Shown here in pieces: positions 41,794-50,943 of a stretch of DNA of 64,000 nt. Under the pieces are notes generated by a model that saw only the letters and a list, made by a program, of their open reading frames with translations, did no database searches and was not told where the DNA came from. Source of the DNA: 2-01-FULL-41-14 sp046317875 (GTDB taxonomy: Bacteria; Pseudomonadota; Alphaproteobacteria; UBA7879; UBA5542). A program made the translations under genes and the position numbers. The stretch spans positions 1 through 64,000 of the forward strand of contig JBKCVN010000026.1 of NCBI GenBank assembly GCA_046317875.1, read 5' to 3'. The number at the start of each line of letters is the position of its first letter. The first letter of the stretch is position 1.

Positions 41794-42528
41794 ATGAATT
41801 TAATACGTTTCTTATGGGTTGGGTTGTTTTTGCAATGCGGGATTGTTTTATCCAATCCTTTTGAGTCTGGCGAATGGGACCCCTATCGATTAAAAAACCA
41901 TGCCCATGTTTTGTCTTTTTCAACCGATCGCTTGATACTTCGGCCTGTTACATCAAAAAACTTTCAGCATTTGTTTGAAGAAGGGAAAAAGCTGTTCTCG
42001 CAAGACCAAGTCTTGGCTTATTGGGGTGGGTCGCGTACCGATACGGACGAAAATACAACAAAGTGGGAAGGTTTTTTAACACGGTGCTTGCATCGGCAAG
42101 AAGCAGGATTGCTCAGTTGGAAAGCCGTTTATCTTAAAGAAACCAAAACATTTTTGGGGTTTGTGGGTGGGAATAGATATGTAGATGCCCGGGATACACA
42201 CACATCTTATAATGGAGCCATTGAAATAGCTTATGCCTTTCATCCCGAAGGTTGGGGAAAGGGATATGCCACCGAAGCGCTGAGAGGATTCTTATCGTTT
42301 GATGTGGGCCGTTTAGAAAACTATAGTTATGTGTTTGCCACGGTTCACCCTGAGAATACGCCTTCGATTAAAGTGTTAAAAGACAAAGCAGGTTTGCACG
42401 CCTGGACCCTGGATCAGGATATCCCCGCCTTTTTAAAACGTGAAAATCGTCAGTTTTATAAGATTGATAAAGACGAGCTTCTTTCAAAGAAGCTGCCAAG
42501 AGTTAAAGCTGTTTCTTTTAGAGTTTAA
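41794..42528 (+). CDS. Exported GNAT-family N-acetyltransferase (RimJ/RimL-like)
   Basis: Residues 1-20 form a signal peptide (IRFLWVGLFLQCGIVLS). The mature part begins a RimJ/RimL-type GNAT: TDRLILRPVTSKNF at the start of the fold, an IEIAYAFHPE strand, then the acetyl-CoA pyrophosphate loop GWGKGYAT at 153-160, and HPENTPSIKVLKDKAGL as in the family. 244 residues. GNAT enzymes need acetyl-CoA, which is not expected in the periplasm. Export therefore suggests action in a host cell, but this is inference. Two exported genes adjoin it upstream. Confidence 0.85.
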   Translation: MNLIRFLWVGLFLQCGIVLSNPFESGEWDPYRLKNHAHVLSFSTDRLILRPVTSKNFQHLFEEGKKLFSQDQVLAYWGGSRTDTDENTTKWEGFLTRCLHRQEAGLLSWKAVYLKETKTFLGFVGGNRYVDARDTHTSYNGAIEIAYAFHPEGWGKGYATEALRGFLSFDVGRLENYSYVFATVHPENTPSIKVLKDKAGLHAWTLDQDIPAFLKRENRQFYKIDKDELLSKKLPRVKAVSFRV

Positions 42529-42542
42529 TTAAACACTTAACC

Positions 42543-43730
42543 TTAATCTTCTTGCAGTACTTTTAATTCAAATTGGGGCAAGATGGCGATCAGATGTTCC
42601 ACCAATTCCGCTTGAATATGCTCGTGAGGTTTCAAAGCCGTTTCTTTGGTATAGGCATAGACTTCCACAGGAAGTCCCCCGTTAGACTGGGGTTTCAAAA
42701 TGCGGGCCATAAAATTAACATCGGTTTTGAGGAACCGATTGTCTTGTTCCAATAACGCTTCGATATAAATCCGAAATAGTCCCAGATTGGTAAGGGGCAG
42801 GGACGTTGTTTCTTTGTTTTGTTTCAAGTAAAAATCCATCACAGGAATTTTTTTTAGGTTTTCAGAAAGACTGTCATCCAAAAACTTAATAGTGTGGTTA
42901 TCGATCACCAAATGGGTTTGAAAGCGACGTCCGCCAAATTCAAACATGCCCCGCCAATTTTTAACCACATTTGTGGTGACGTAATAGGGGGGAATGGTGG
43001 AAATGGTTTTATCAAAGTTTTGTACTTTAATGGTGTGTAGTGACATCTCTATAATATGACCCGAAATGTTCTTTTCGGGGATTTCTATCCAATCCCCCTT
43101 TTGCATCATGTTTGATGAAGCAAGTTGAACACTAGACACAAAGGATAACAAGGAATCTTTAAATACCATGGTAATGATGGCCATGGCAGCCCCCAGGCCC
43201 GTTAAGAAGGTGAGGGGAGATTTATCCAAAAGATGGGAAATGATCAGAATCCCAAAAACAAAGAAGATGAAAATTTTCACAAACTGTACATAGCTTCGAA
43301 TGGGCCATCTTTGGCTTTTGGGCCGCCGTTGGTAGGCCTTTTCCACCCCATTCATAATGGTATTGGCGAGAATGGCAAACAGGCACAAAATATAGGTGAT
43401 CAGAATTTTTTCGATGGATTTCAAAATCTTTTTTAGGGCAAGTTCTTCTGGGCTGCCAAATAAAAGGGGCAGCATCAAAAATAAAATTAGGGGAACGGCC
43501 ACCATTAATAAACGTCGCAGAAGGGATATTTCTGCAATAATTTTTTCAGTTTCGGGGTAATGTCGCACCACAAATAATTGGAACCTTTTAAAGAAGGCAC
43601 GGCTGAGAATTTTATGGATCATCACACCGGCCGCAGCAGTGACGACCACAACCGTAAGGGTGGTAGCAAGGGAACTAAGGTGATGGCCTATTTTTAACGC
43701 GGCATAAAAACTGTATAATTTTTCAATCAT
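42543..43730 (-). CDS. MscS-family mechanosensitive channel (YbdG-like)
   Basis: 395 residues with five hydrophobic segments and a beta/alpha-beta cytoplasmic domain. The pore helix and beta domain read GLGAAMAIITMVFKDSLLSF and GDWIEIPEKNISGHIIEM; then VQNFDKTISTIP and NWRGM, which match the YbdG subgroup more than MscS itself. Opens under membrane tension to protect against osmotic shock. Convergent with the GNAT gene and divergent from dusB. Confidence 0.88.
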   Translation of the reverse strand: MIEKLYSFYAALKIGHHLSSLATTLTVVVVTAAAGVMIHKILSRAFFKRFQLFVVRHYPETEKIIAEISLLRRLLMVAVPLILFLMLPLLFGSPEELALKKILKSIEKILITYILCLFAILANTIMNGVEKAYQRRPKSQRWPIRSYVQFVKIFIFFVFGILIISHLLDKSPLTFLTGLGAAMAIITMVFKDSLLSFVSSVQLASSNMMQKGDWIEIPEKNISGHIIEMSLHTIKVQNFDKTISTIPPYYVTTNVVKNWRGMFEFGGRRFQTHLVIDNHTIKFLDDSLSENLKKIPVMDFYLKQNKETTSLPLTNLGLFRIYIEALLEQDNRFLKTDVNFMARILKPQSNGGLPVEVYAYTKETALKPHEHIQAELVEHLIAILPQFELKVLQED

Positions 43731-43811
43731 TTATTTTCTCTTTTTATTTTAGTTTATCCTGGGGACTAAGGTGTTTGTCAACCAAAGGAGATTAAAAACC
43801 TGGGAATAAGC

Positions 43812-43840
43812 TTGCCATGGGGGATGAACTGGGGTAAATT
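43812..43840 (+). promoter_or_regulatory. Promoter candidate for the dusB-ntrYX operon with an adjoining inverted repeat
   Basis: TTGCCA (43812-43817), a 17-base spacer and TAAATT (43835-43840; 4 of 6). Overlapping its end, AAATTGC (43836-43842) and GCAATTT (43854-43860) form a 7-base inverted repeat before the ATG at 43871. It could be a control site for the operon. Confidence 0.45.
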
Positions 43841-43870
43841 GCCTATTATTTAAGCAATTTTGGAAAATAA

Positions 43871-44851
43871 ATGTTAAAAATTAGATCAATAGAGTTGGAT
43901 TCAAATGTGTTATTGGCCCCCATGTCGGGTGTGTCCGATTTACCTTTTCGGCGGCTGGTGAAAAAGCACGGGGGGGTGGGGTTGGTCATATCTGAAATGA
44001 TTGCCAGCCGGGCCATGATTTTGGAAACCAAACAATCCTTATTAAAAGCTAAGTATGATCTAGAAGATTTTCCCCAAGTTGTGCAATTGGCGGGATGCGA
44101 ACCAGAGGTAATGGCAGAAGCAGCCAAACTGAACGAAGATCGGGGTGCCTCAGTTATTGATATCAACATGGGCTGCCCGGTGAAGAAGGTGACCAATGGT
44201 TATGCGGGGTCAGCCTTGATGAAGGATGAAGTGCTGGCCTCAAAAATTATTGAAGCCACCGTTAAGGCTGTGAAGGTTCCCGTTACATTGAAAATGAGAA
44301 TGGGGTGGGATTATAATAATTTGAACGCCCCCAAGTTAGCCAGAATTGCCCAGGATCATGGGATTCAAATGATTACGGTGCATGGGCGTACTCGGTGTCA
44401 GCTGTATAATGGAACGGCTAACTGGCCCTTTATTCGCCAAGTTAAGGAGGCAGTGTCCATTCCGGTGGTGGGAAATGGCGATGTTAAAACGTGTGAAGAT
44501 GCACAGCGTTTATTAACAGAGTCAGGGGCTGACGGCGTTATGGTGGGCCGTGGGACGTATGGTCGGCCCTGGTTTATTTCCCAAATTACCCATTTTTTGA
44601 AGACGGGCGAAAAATTACCGGACCCCTGTTTAGAATCCCAAAAAGAAATTATCTTGGAACATATCGAGGATATGATTGCCCATTACGGAGAATATACGGG
44701 CGTTCGGATGGCCCGCAAACATTTGGGATGGTATAGTCGTGGCCTTCATAGTTCGGCCGAATTTCGGGTGAAAGTCAACCAGGAAGAAACATCGCTAGGC
44801 CTGAAAAACTTGATGCATGAGTTTTATAAAGCTTTAGATGGGGAGCTATAG
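43871..44851 (+). CDS. dusB: tRNA dihydrouridine synthase B
   Basis: Reduces U17 of tRNA with FMN and NADPH. Starts LAPMSGVSDLPFRRL; has NMGCPVKKV with the catalytic Cys, GYAGSALM, and HGRTRCQLYNG. 326 residues. First gene of a long operon, as nifR3 is ahead of ntrBC in alphaproteobacteria. Three bases before the fis-like gene. Confidence 0.95.
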   Translation: MLKIRSIELDSNVLLAPMSGVSDLPFRRLVKKHGGVGLVISEMIASRAMILETKQSLLKAKYDLEDFPQVVQLAGCEPEVMAEAAKLNEDRGASVIDINMGCPVKKVTNGYAGSALMKDEVLASKIIEATVKAVKVPVTLKMRMGWDYNNLNAPKLARIAQDHGIQMITVHGRTRCQLYNGTANWPFIRQVKEAVSIPVVGNGDVKTCEDAQRLLTESGADGVMVGRGTYGRPWFISQITHFLKTGEKLPDPCLESQKEIILEHIEDMIAHYGEYTGVRMARKHLGWYSRGLHSSAEFRVKVNQEETSLGLKNLMHEFYKALDGEL

Positions 44852-44853
44852 TT

Positions 44854-45138
44854 ATGGATCAGAAAAACCCATCCCCCCTAACCTTAAGTCAACTGGTAGA
44901 GACCTATTTAGAATCGCAAAAAGAAAATTTATTTTATTTAAATAATTTGCATGATCTAGTGATTCAAGAAGCGGAACGGGCCTTGATCGAGTTGGTACTG
45001 AAGAAAACCCGCTATAACCAATCAAAAGCAGCGGTTATGTTGGGGCTAAACCGCAATACACTAAAGAAAAAAATGCTGGCTTTGAATTTGTTAAAAGACA
45101 GGGAAAAAAATGCTGCAAAAAATAAAGACAAGTTTTAA
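44854..45138 (+). CDS. Fis-like DNA-binding protein (NtrC C-terminal domain remnant)
   Basis: 94 residues. Residues 34-80 form a Fis/NtrC-type domain: HDLVIQEAERALIELVL then YNQSKAAVMLGLNRNTLKKKM, a helix-turn-helix. The LGLNRNTLxKK stretch is the alphaproteobacterial NtrC type. N-terminal LSQLVETYLES resembles the linker preceding that domain in NtrC. There is no receiver or AAA+ domain. It occupies the ntrBC position between dusB and ntrY. It may bend DNA like Fis. The end overlaps ntrY by 29 bases. Intact and translated in appearance: no stops, normal spacing. Confidence 0.85.
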   Translation: MDQKNPSPLTLSQLVETYLESQKENLFYLNNLHDLVIQEAERALIELVLKKTRYNQSKAAVMLGLNRNTLKKKMLALNLLKDREKNAAKNKDKF

Positions 45139-47317
45139 ATCTTTTTACTTTTTATCTTTCCAAAAGTTGCGCTTGGGGGAACAGATTCCCCTGACCCTTA
45201 TTTTGGTGGGACTGTTCTTTGGGCTGCTGACCATTGGTGTTTTGGCTGGTTTTTCTGTTTTAAACATGCAGCCGCGCTATTTGTTGGTTTTGTTGGCCTT
45301 AGATGTTATCGTCTTGCTGTCGTTGGGTGTGGTGATTGCCAAAAAAATAGTCAAGATTTGGGTGGACCGGCAGCGGGGGTTGGCGGGTTCGAAAATCCAT
45401 GTGCGCATCACCGCTTTATTTGCTTTGGTCTCGATTATTCCCGCCATCACCATGACCATTTTTGCCATTTTATTTTTTCATTATGGTCTGCAAGATTGGT
45501 TTAGTGGGCGCATAAAATCAGCGCTTTCGGAATCGGTGGCGGTATCTAATTCTTATTTAGCCGAACATCGCACCATTGTGGCCAAAGATGCGACCCTTAT
45601 GGCCTATGATTTGAATAAAGAATTGCCGGAATTGGTGAAAAATCGTGCCAATTTCGATCAATACCTCACTATGATGGCTTCGATCCGATCCTTAACTGAA
45701 GCGATTGTTTTTGATCGGGATCAAAAGCTGCTGGGGCGGTCCCATCTTAGTTTTGCACTACAGTTTGAACCCTTGCCCAGTAGGGCCTTGCAAGAAGCCC
45801 AAAGTGGGAAAGTGGCATTATTGAATAGCCAAGCGCATGACCGGGTTAGGGCCTTGATCGAGCTGCCAGGACGTCCTGGAGTTTATTTGTTTGTGGGACG
45901 ATCGGTGGATCCCCAGGTTCTCCAGCATTTAAAAAAGTCTGAAGAAATATTTAAAGAATATGGCGTATTAGAAGGCCAGCGCACAGGATTTGAATTGCTC
46001 ATTATGGCTTTGTTTGCTGTGGTCGCCTTATTATTATTATTGGCGGCCATTTGGACGGGTATTTCGTTAGCCAGTCGTCTGATCGCGCCCATCCGACATT
46101 TAATTGATGCGGCCGAAAAGATGCGGGTAGGACATTTGAATATCCGTGTGCCCGAGTCCCCCAAGGACCATGAAGATGAAATGAATGTTTTAAGTCGATC
46201 ATTCAATAGAATGGCCTTTAAGATTCAACAGCAACAACAAGATTTGATGAAAACCAACCGCGAATTGGAAACCCAAAAGCAATTCATTGAATCCACCTTG
46301 GCGGGCGTTTCGGTGGGGGTTATTGGATTGGATGAGAAGGGCAAAATTCTCTATCCCAACCAATTAGCGTCTAGCCTGTTAGATATTGATCTTTCCAAAA
46401 AAATAGGACAAAAACTTTTATCCGTTTTTCCCCCCTTGGCACATGTTCTAGAGACACCCTTAAAAACAAAGATACCTTTTTTTGAACAGCAAGCGACCTT
46501 TCAGATTAGAGGTGTCTCACATGCTTTCTTAATTCGTGTTTTATCGGAAACGGACGAAAAGGGATCCATTCAAGGCTATGTGGTGACTTTGGATGAAATT
46601 ACCCATTTGTTAGATGCTCAGAAAAAAGCGGCTTGGTCAGATGTGGCGCGCCGTGTGGCCCACGAAATTAAAAACCCTTTAACACCCATTCATTTATCCG
46701 CCGAGCGCATGCGGAGGAGATACTTGAAGGAGATCAAAACCTCCCCAGAAACTTTTATTGAATGTATCGATACGATTATCCGCCAGGTGGCTTATATCGG
46801 AAATATGGTTTCCGAATTTTCTTCTTTTGCACGCATGCCTTTGGCCTTGATGCAAAACCAAGATTTATCCGTGATCGTTAATCAGGTAGTGTCCCTGCAA
46901 AAAAATGTAAAGCCCGATTTGTTAGACTTTACCGTGAAGCTGCCCCATGAGCCCGTGATGGTGACCTGTGATGAGCAGCAAGTGTCACAGGCCTTATTGA
47001 ATGTGGTAAAAAACTCGATGGAATCCATATTGGAAAATCCCGATAGGAACGAGAAGGGGCAAATAAATATGTCGCTGAGCCTATCGAAAACAACTGTAAC
47101 CATTTCTATCGAAGATAATGGGCCCGGCTTCCCCAAGGATCTGCAAGATAACTTAATGGATCCTTATGTGACCACTCGGCCCAAGGGTACGGGGTTAGGT
47201 TTATCTATTGTAAAGCGTATTATGGAAGATCACAAAGGCAAGTTGGTCTTGGAAAATAAGGACAAAGGGACTGGGGCCCGGGTTTCTTTGGTATTTCCAA
47301 GGGTGGAAAATGTATGA
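45110..47317 (+). CDS. ntrY: Sensor histidine kinase NtrY
   Basis: Membrane sensor of the NtrYX pair linked to nitrogen, redox and envelope responses in alphaproteobacteria. Three hydrophobic segments in the first 125 residues and a fourth near 290-320 enclose a periplasmic domain. HAMP (about 322-375), a PAS-like region, then HisKA with HEIKNPLTP (phospho-His), N box NVVKNSMES, DNGPGF and GTGLGLS. 735 residues. AGGGA lies ahead of the ATG at 45110. All catalytic boxes look intact. Confidence 0.95.
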   Translation: MLQKIKTSFKSFYFLSFQKLRLGEQIPLTLILVGLFFGLLTIGVLAGFSVLNMQPRYLLVLLALDVIVLLSLGVVIAKKIVKIWVDRQRGLAGSKIHVRITALFALVSIIPAITMTIFAILFFHYGLQDWFSGRIKSALSESVAVSNSYLAEHRTIVAKDATLMAYDLNKELPELVKNRANFDQYLTMMASIRSLTEAIVFDRDQKLLGRSHLSFALQFEPLPSRALQEAQSGKVALLNSQAHDRVRALIELPGRPGVYLFVGRSVDPQVLQHLKKSEEIFKEYGVLEGQRTGFELLIMALFAVVALLLLLAAIWTGISLASRLIAPIRHLIDAAEKMRVGHLNIRVPESPKDHEDEMNVLSRSFNRMAFKIQQQQQDLMKTNRELETQKQFIESTLAGVSVGVIGLDEKGKILYPNQLASSLLDIDLSKKIGQKLLSVFPPLAHVLETPLKTKIPFFEQQATFQIRGVSHAFLIRVLSETDEKGSIQGYVVTLDEITHLLDAQKKAAWSDVARRVAHEIKNPLTPIHLSAERMRRRYLKEIKTSPETFIECIDTIIRQVAYIGNMVSEFSSFARMPLALMQNQDLSVIVNQVVSLQKNVKPDLLDFTVKLPHEPVMVTCDEQQVSQALLNVVKNSMESILENPDRNEKGQINMSLSLSKTTVTISIEDNGPGFPKDLQDNLMDPYVTTRPKGTGLGLSIVKRIMEDHKGKLVLENKDKGTGARVSLVFPRVENV

Positions 47318-47342
47318 TAAGGTCATCTGAGAGGATTTTTTT

Positions 47343-48722
47343 ATGAAGCATACCATTTTAATTGTGGATGACCAATCTGATATCCGTCAGCTGCTGGCTG
47401 GAATTTTATCTGATGAAGGGTATGAAACCATAGCGGTTGAAAGTGGAGAGGAAGCTTTAGAAAAAATAGAAAGTCACGGCCCCCATGTGGTGCTTCTGGA
47501 TGTATGGTTGGCCAATCCCCGATTTGATGGTGTCTATTTCCTAGATTTGATTAAGCAAAAAGATCCCCTATTGCCCGTGATCATGATTAGTGGTCATGGC
47601 ACTGTGGAAACAGCTGTGAGTTCACTGAAGAAAGGGGCCTATGATTTTATCGAAAAACCCTTCAAGACTGAACGATTGTTGGCCACCATTGAGCGGGCTT
47701 TAGAATTTTCCTTGTTGCAAAAAGAACTCCATCTTTTGAAAGAAGGGCTGGAAAAGCCCACAGAAATTGTGGGGATCTCTTCTGAGAGTGTGGCGCTGAG
47801 GCAAACAGTTGATCGGGTGGCCAGAACCAATGGGCGTATTTTAATTGAAGGCCCCTTGGGAGCTGGCAAACAGTCTTTGGCTTATCTGATTCATGAGAAA
47901 TCCATACGAAAAGGAAAGCCTTTTGTTGTGGTTAGTTGTATGGGATTGTCCTCTGAGCTTTTTGACCGTAAATTTTTAGGCTCTTCAACTGCCTTGGGAA
48001 TTCTAGAGACAGCGGCTGAAGGGACTATTTATCTGGATGGTCTACAAGATTTATCGAAGGATGTTCAGTTGAAATTCATGAACATACTAAGGGAAGGAAA
48101 GTTTTCCCGTAAAGAGGGGGGCATGGCTCCCTTAGAGGTCCGGTTTATTTGTGGGTCGAATCTAAACTTAGAAGATCAGGTTAAAGCTGGTGAGTTCCAC
48201 CAGGATCTTTTTTATCGTTTAAATGTGATTCCCCTAAAAATATCGTCCCTGAGCCACAGGTGTGAGGATATTCCCTTATTGGCAGATTCTATGATGACTA
48301 GATTGGTCGAAAGTCGCGGTTGTAAAGAAAAAGAATTCACACCTGAAGCCAAATTAGTTCTGCAATCCTATGATTGGCCCGGGAACGTACGACAGCTGAG
48401 AAATGTAATGGAATGGGTTTATATTACCTATCCCCAAGAAACCCAAATTACGGGCCAAATGTTGCCTGCCGAAATTCGGTTGGAAAACCAAGAAACTATT
48501 TCCCAGGTTTTTAATAAAGAGTGGATTCTAAGCTTAGAACTGAAGGATGCTAGGGAAAAATTTGAAAAAGTTTATTTGGGTCTTCATATGCGTCGGTTTA
48601 ATGGGAACATTTCGAAAACCTCGCGTTCGGTAGGGATGGATCGAACAGCCTTGCATCGTAAAATAAGGCAATTGGGGTTAGTGGCGGACGAGCCCCTTTT
48701 GGAAATGGTGGAAGCAGATTAA
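47343..48722 (+). CDS. ntrX: Response regulator NtrX with degenerate sigma-54 domain
   Basis: Receiver domain 1-115 with D9/D10, phospho-acceptor D53 and K105. A central AAA+ region follows (about 142-370): Walker A GPLGAGKQ at 170-177. The GAFTGA loop expected near 209-216 is absent; the sequence there is DRKFLGSSTALG. The Walker B is TIYLDG instead of LFLDE, so the catalytic Glu is missing. C-terminal Fis-type HTH present (ISKTSRSVGMDRTALHRKI). So it probably binds DNA in a phosphorylation-dependent way but cannot activate sigma-54 polymerase. 459 residues. Ends TAA-ATG against trkA. Confidence 0.93.
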   Translation: MKHTILIVDDQSDIRQLLAGILSDEGYETIAVESGEEALEKIESHGPHVVLLDVWLANPRFDGVYFLDLIKQKDPLLPVIMISGHGTVETAVSSLKKGAYDFIEKPFKTERLLATIERALEFSLLQKELHLLKEGLEKPTEIVGISSESVALRQTVDRVARTNGRILIEGPLGAGKQSLAYLIHEKSIRKGKPFVVVSCMGLSSELFDRKFLGSSTALGILETAAEGTIYLDGLQDLSKDVQLKFMNILREGKFSRKEGGMAPLEVRFICGSNLNLEDQVKAGEFHQDLFYRLNVIPLKISSLSHRCEDIPLLADSMMTRLVESRGCKEKEFTPEAKLVLQSYDWPGNVRQLRNVMEWVYITYPQETQITGQMLPAEIRLENQETISQVFNKEWILSLELKDAREKFEKVYLGLHMRRFNGNISKTSRSVGMDRTALHRKIRQLGLVADEPLLEMVEAD

Positions 48723-50090
48723 ATGAAAGTCGTTATCTGTGGTGCAAATCAAATTGGCTATAACATTGCGTCTTACCTGGCCGCAGAAGAAAACGATATC
48801 ATCATCATCGACGAATCCCCCGAACAAATTGGATATATCCGAGAAACGCTAGACGTTCAGGCCGTGGTTGGCCTGGGGTCCAGGCCTGATTTGTTAGAAG
48901 AATTGGCGGGAGATAATACGGACATCTTGATCGCCGTTATGCCCTCGGATGAACATAACATTATTGCATGCCAAATTGGGCAATCTCTTTTAAACATTCC
49001 TGTAAAAATTGCCCATATCCGAAACCAAAGTTATTTGAATTCGCGTTGGTTGAATAAAAACCTGTCTAGTTTCCCCATTGATTATATTATTTCCCCCGAA
49101 CGGCAGGTGGCTCAAGTCATTCTGTCCAACTTGAAAATCCCCGGTGTTATGGAAGTTCTGCACCTGAAAAATTCCGAGTCGTTGGTCTTGTTTCTGCACT
49201 TTGATGAACGATCTCCGATGAATAACATACCCTTGCGCCAAATAGGCGAGCAGTTTTCGGGATTACCCTTTCGGGTGTTAGGCATCTTCCGAAATGACCA
49301 GTTCACTATCCCTCAGGGGCAGGATTATTTGCAGGCAGGGGATGATGCTTATATTTTAGTGGAACGAGATAAACTATCCCGGTTCTTGGCGGTGTTTGGA
49401 ATTAAATCCGAGCCTTTAAATAAAATTGTGATTGCGGGCGGCGGGAATGTGGGCTTGTATCTGGCCCAGGGTATTTTATCGGATATGCCTGATGTTTCAT
49501 TAAAGATTATTGAAAACAACCGAGAGCGGGCCAGGTTTTTGGCAGAAAATTTGGAAAATGTAGTAGTTCTGCATGGGAATGCCATCGATTTAAATGTGAT
49601 GAAAGAAGCCAAGGTCTCCCAAAGTGACATGTTGGTCTCTGTGACTAATGATGACGCGGCTAATATTTTATCTTCCTTGCTGGGAAAGAATTTGGGAGTA
49701 CCCCGGGTCACGACGTTGGTCAGCAACATGATGTATCCTAAGTTTTTGCCATCGTTGGGTGTGGATAGCATCCTGAATCCTGGATTTATTACTATCTCGA
49801 CAATTTTAAACCATATCCGCCGAGGATCCATTCGGACCGCCCATGTGCTGCAGGGGCAAGTGGGCGAGATTTTTGAGGCGAACGTTCCTTCGGATTCCAA
49901 ATTGATTGGGGAAAAGTTTGCCCTTTTGAATGTGAACGAGAAATCCATGGTTGGCGGTATTGTGCGTGATGGTACGTTCTATATTCCCCAGTCTGAAGAG
50001 TTTATCGAGGAAGGTGACCACCTGATTTTATTAGTAAACAACACCTATATTGGGCGGGTGGAGAAGATGTTGCGGTCAAGAAATGAGTAG
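48723..50090 (+). CDS. trkA: Trk potassium uptake protein TrkA
   Basis: Peripheral NAD-binding regulator of Trk/Ktr potassium transport. Two RCK repeats: Rossmann starts VVICGANQIGYNIASYLA (residue 3) and IVIAGGGNVGLYLAQGIL (about 238), each with a RCK_C tail. 455 residues. No membrane partner (TrkH) in the window. Its position after ntrX is conserved in alphaproteobacteria. Overlaps dat by eight bases. Confidence 0.95.
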   Translation: MKVVICGANQIGYNIASYLAAEENDIIIIDESPEQIGYIRETLDVQAVVGLGSRPDLLEELAGDNTDILIAVMPSDEHNIIACQIGQSLLNIPVKIAHIRNQSYLNSRWLNKNLSSFPIDYIISPERQVAQVILSNLKIPGVMEVLHLKNSESLVLFLHFDERSPMNNIPLRQIGEQFSGLPFRVLGIFRNDQFTIPQGQDYLQAGDDAYILVERDKLSRFLAVFGIKSEPLNKIVIAGGGNVGLYLAQGILSDMPDVSLKIIENNRERARFLAENLENVVVLHGNAIDLNVMKEAKVSQSDMLVSVTNDDAANILSSLLGKNLGVPRVTTLVSNMMYPKFLPSLGVDSILNPGFITISTILNHIRRGSIRTAHVLQGQVGEIFEANVPSDSKLIGEKFALLNVNEKSMVGGIVRDGTFYIPQSEEFIEEGDHLILLVNNTYIGRVEKMLRSRNE

Positions 50091-50943
50091 GTTTGCATTT
50101 GTCAATGGCGCCTATCAAAGAATGGAACAGGCCCATATTGGACTGGAAGATCGGGGATTTCAATTTGGGGATTCCATTTATGAAGTGATCCACTTTATAG
50201 ATGATGTTTATATTGATGCCGAGGGGCATCTAGAGCGACTGGAGCGTTCAGTTTCAGAATTAGGCATGCCTTTGCCCATGCCCCGGCATATTTTGTTGAT
50301 GCACATGGGGCATTTGCGAAAAAAAAACAGAATAAAAGAGGGATTTGTTTATATCCAAATATCGCGCGGAGAAGCCCCCCGGAACCACTTGTTTCCCCAA
50401 AATACACTACCCACTTTGGTGATGATAGTGAAAAAACAGCCGTTTGCCCCCTTTGAAGCCAAAAAAGTGGTAACATTCCCCGATATTCGATGGGGACGAT
50501 GCGATATTAAAACCACCAACCTATTACCGAATGTTTTGGTCAAACAAAAAGCTTTTGAAGCAGGGGCTTTTGAGGGGTGGATGATCACCTTGGGTGGGGT
50601 AATTTCGGAGGGGAGCCTTTCAAATGCGTGGATTGTAAAAGAGGGATCTATTTATACGGCTCCCACTTCTTGCAATATCTTAGGGGGTATTACTCGGCGC
50701 CGATTAATCGCGCTTGCAGATGCGGCCCAAATCCCTGTTGTAGAAAAATCCTTTACTTTGGGCGATGCTTATGGTGCAGATGAAGCGTTTAACAGCAGTT
50801 CAAACGCCGTTGTTACTCCTATTGTTCAAATTAATGATCGTCTTATTGGGAGCGGTGATCCGGGACCCATTTCTCGCCGTCTTTATGATGCCTATATGGA
50901 CTTCGTGGAACAGGAGGTGAAGCGTGATTCAAATTTTAGATAA
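50083..50943 (+). CDS. dat: D-amino acid aminotransferase-like PLP enzyme (class IV)
   Basis: Fold-type IV aminotransferase. Starts FAFVNGAYQRMEQAHIGLEDRGFQFGDSIYEV (in parts), PLP Lys143 in CDIKTTNLLPN, and EAFNSSSNAVVTPIVQIND. Likely makes D-Glu or D-Ala for peptidoglycan, though related branched-chain aminotransferases cannot be fully excluded. 286 residues. ATG at 50083 overlaps trkA and is preferred over the longer frame. Linked to trkA and hfq in alphaproteobacteria. Confidence 0.88.
   Translation: MSRFAFVNGAYQRMEQAHIGLEDRGFQFGDSIYEVIHFIDDVYIDAEGHLERLERSVSELGMPLPMPRHILLMHMGHLRKKNRIKEGFVYIQISRGEAPRNHLFPQNTLPTLVMIVKKQPFAPFEAKKVVTFPDIRWGRCDIKTTNLLPNVLVKQKAFEAGAFEGWMITLGGVISEGSLSNAWIVKEGSIYTAPTSCNILGGITRRRLIALADAAQIPVVEKSFTLGDAYGADEAFNSSSNAVVTPIVQINDRLIGSGDPGPISRRLYDAYMDFVEQEVKRDSNFR

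Noticed and set aside
44854..45138. True gammaproteobacterial Fis acquired by transfer
   Set aside because: The recognition helix reads LGLNRNTLKKK, the alphaproteobacterial NtrC form, and the neighbours are ntrY and ntrX, so local derivation from ntrC is simpler. A tree could overturn this.
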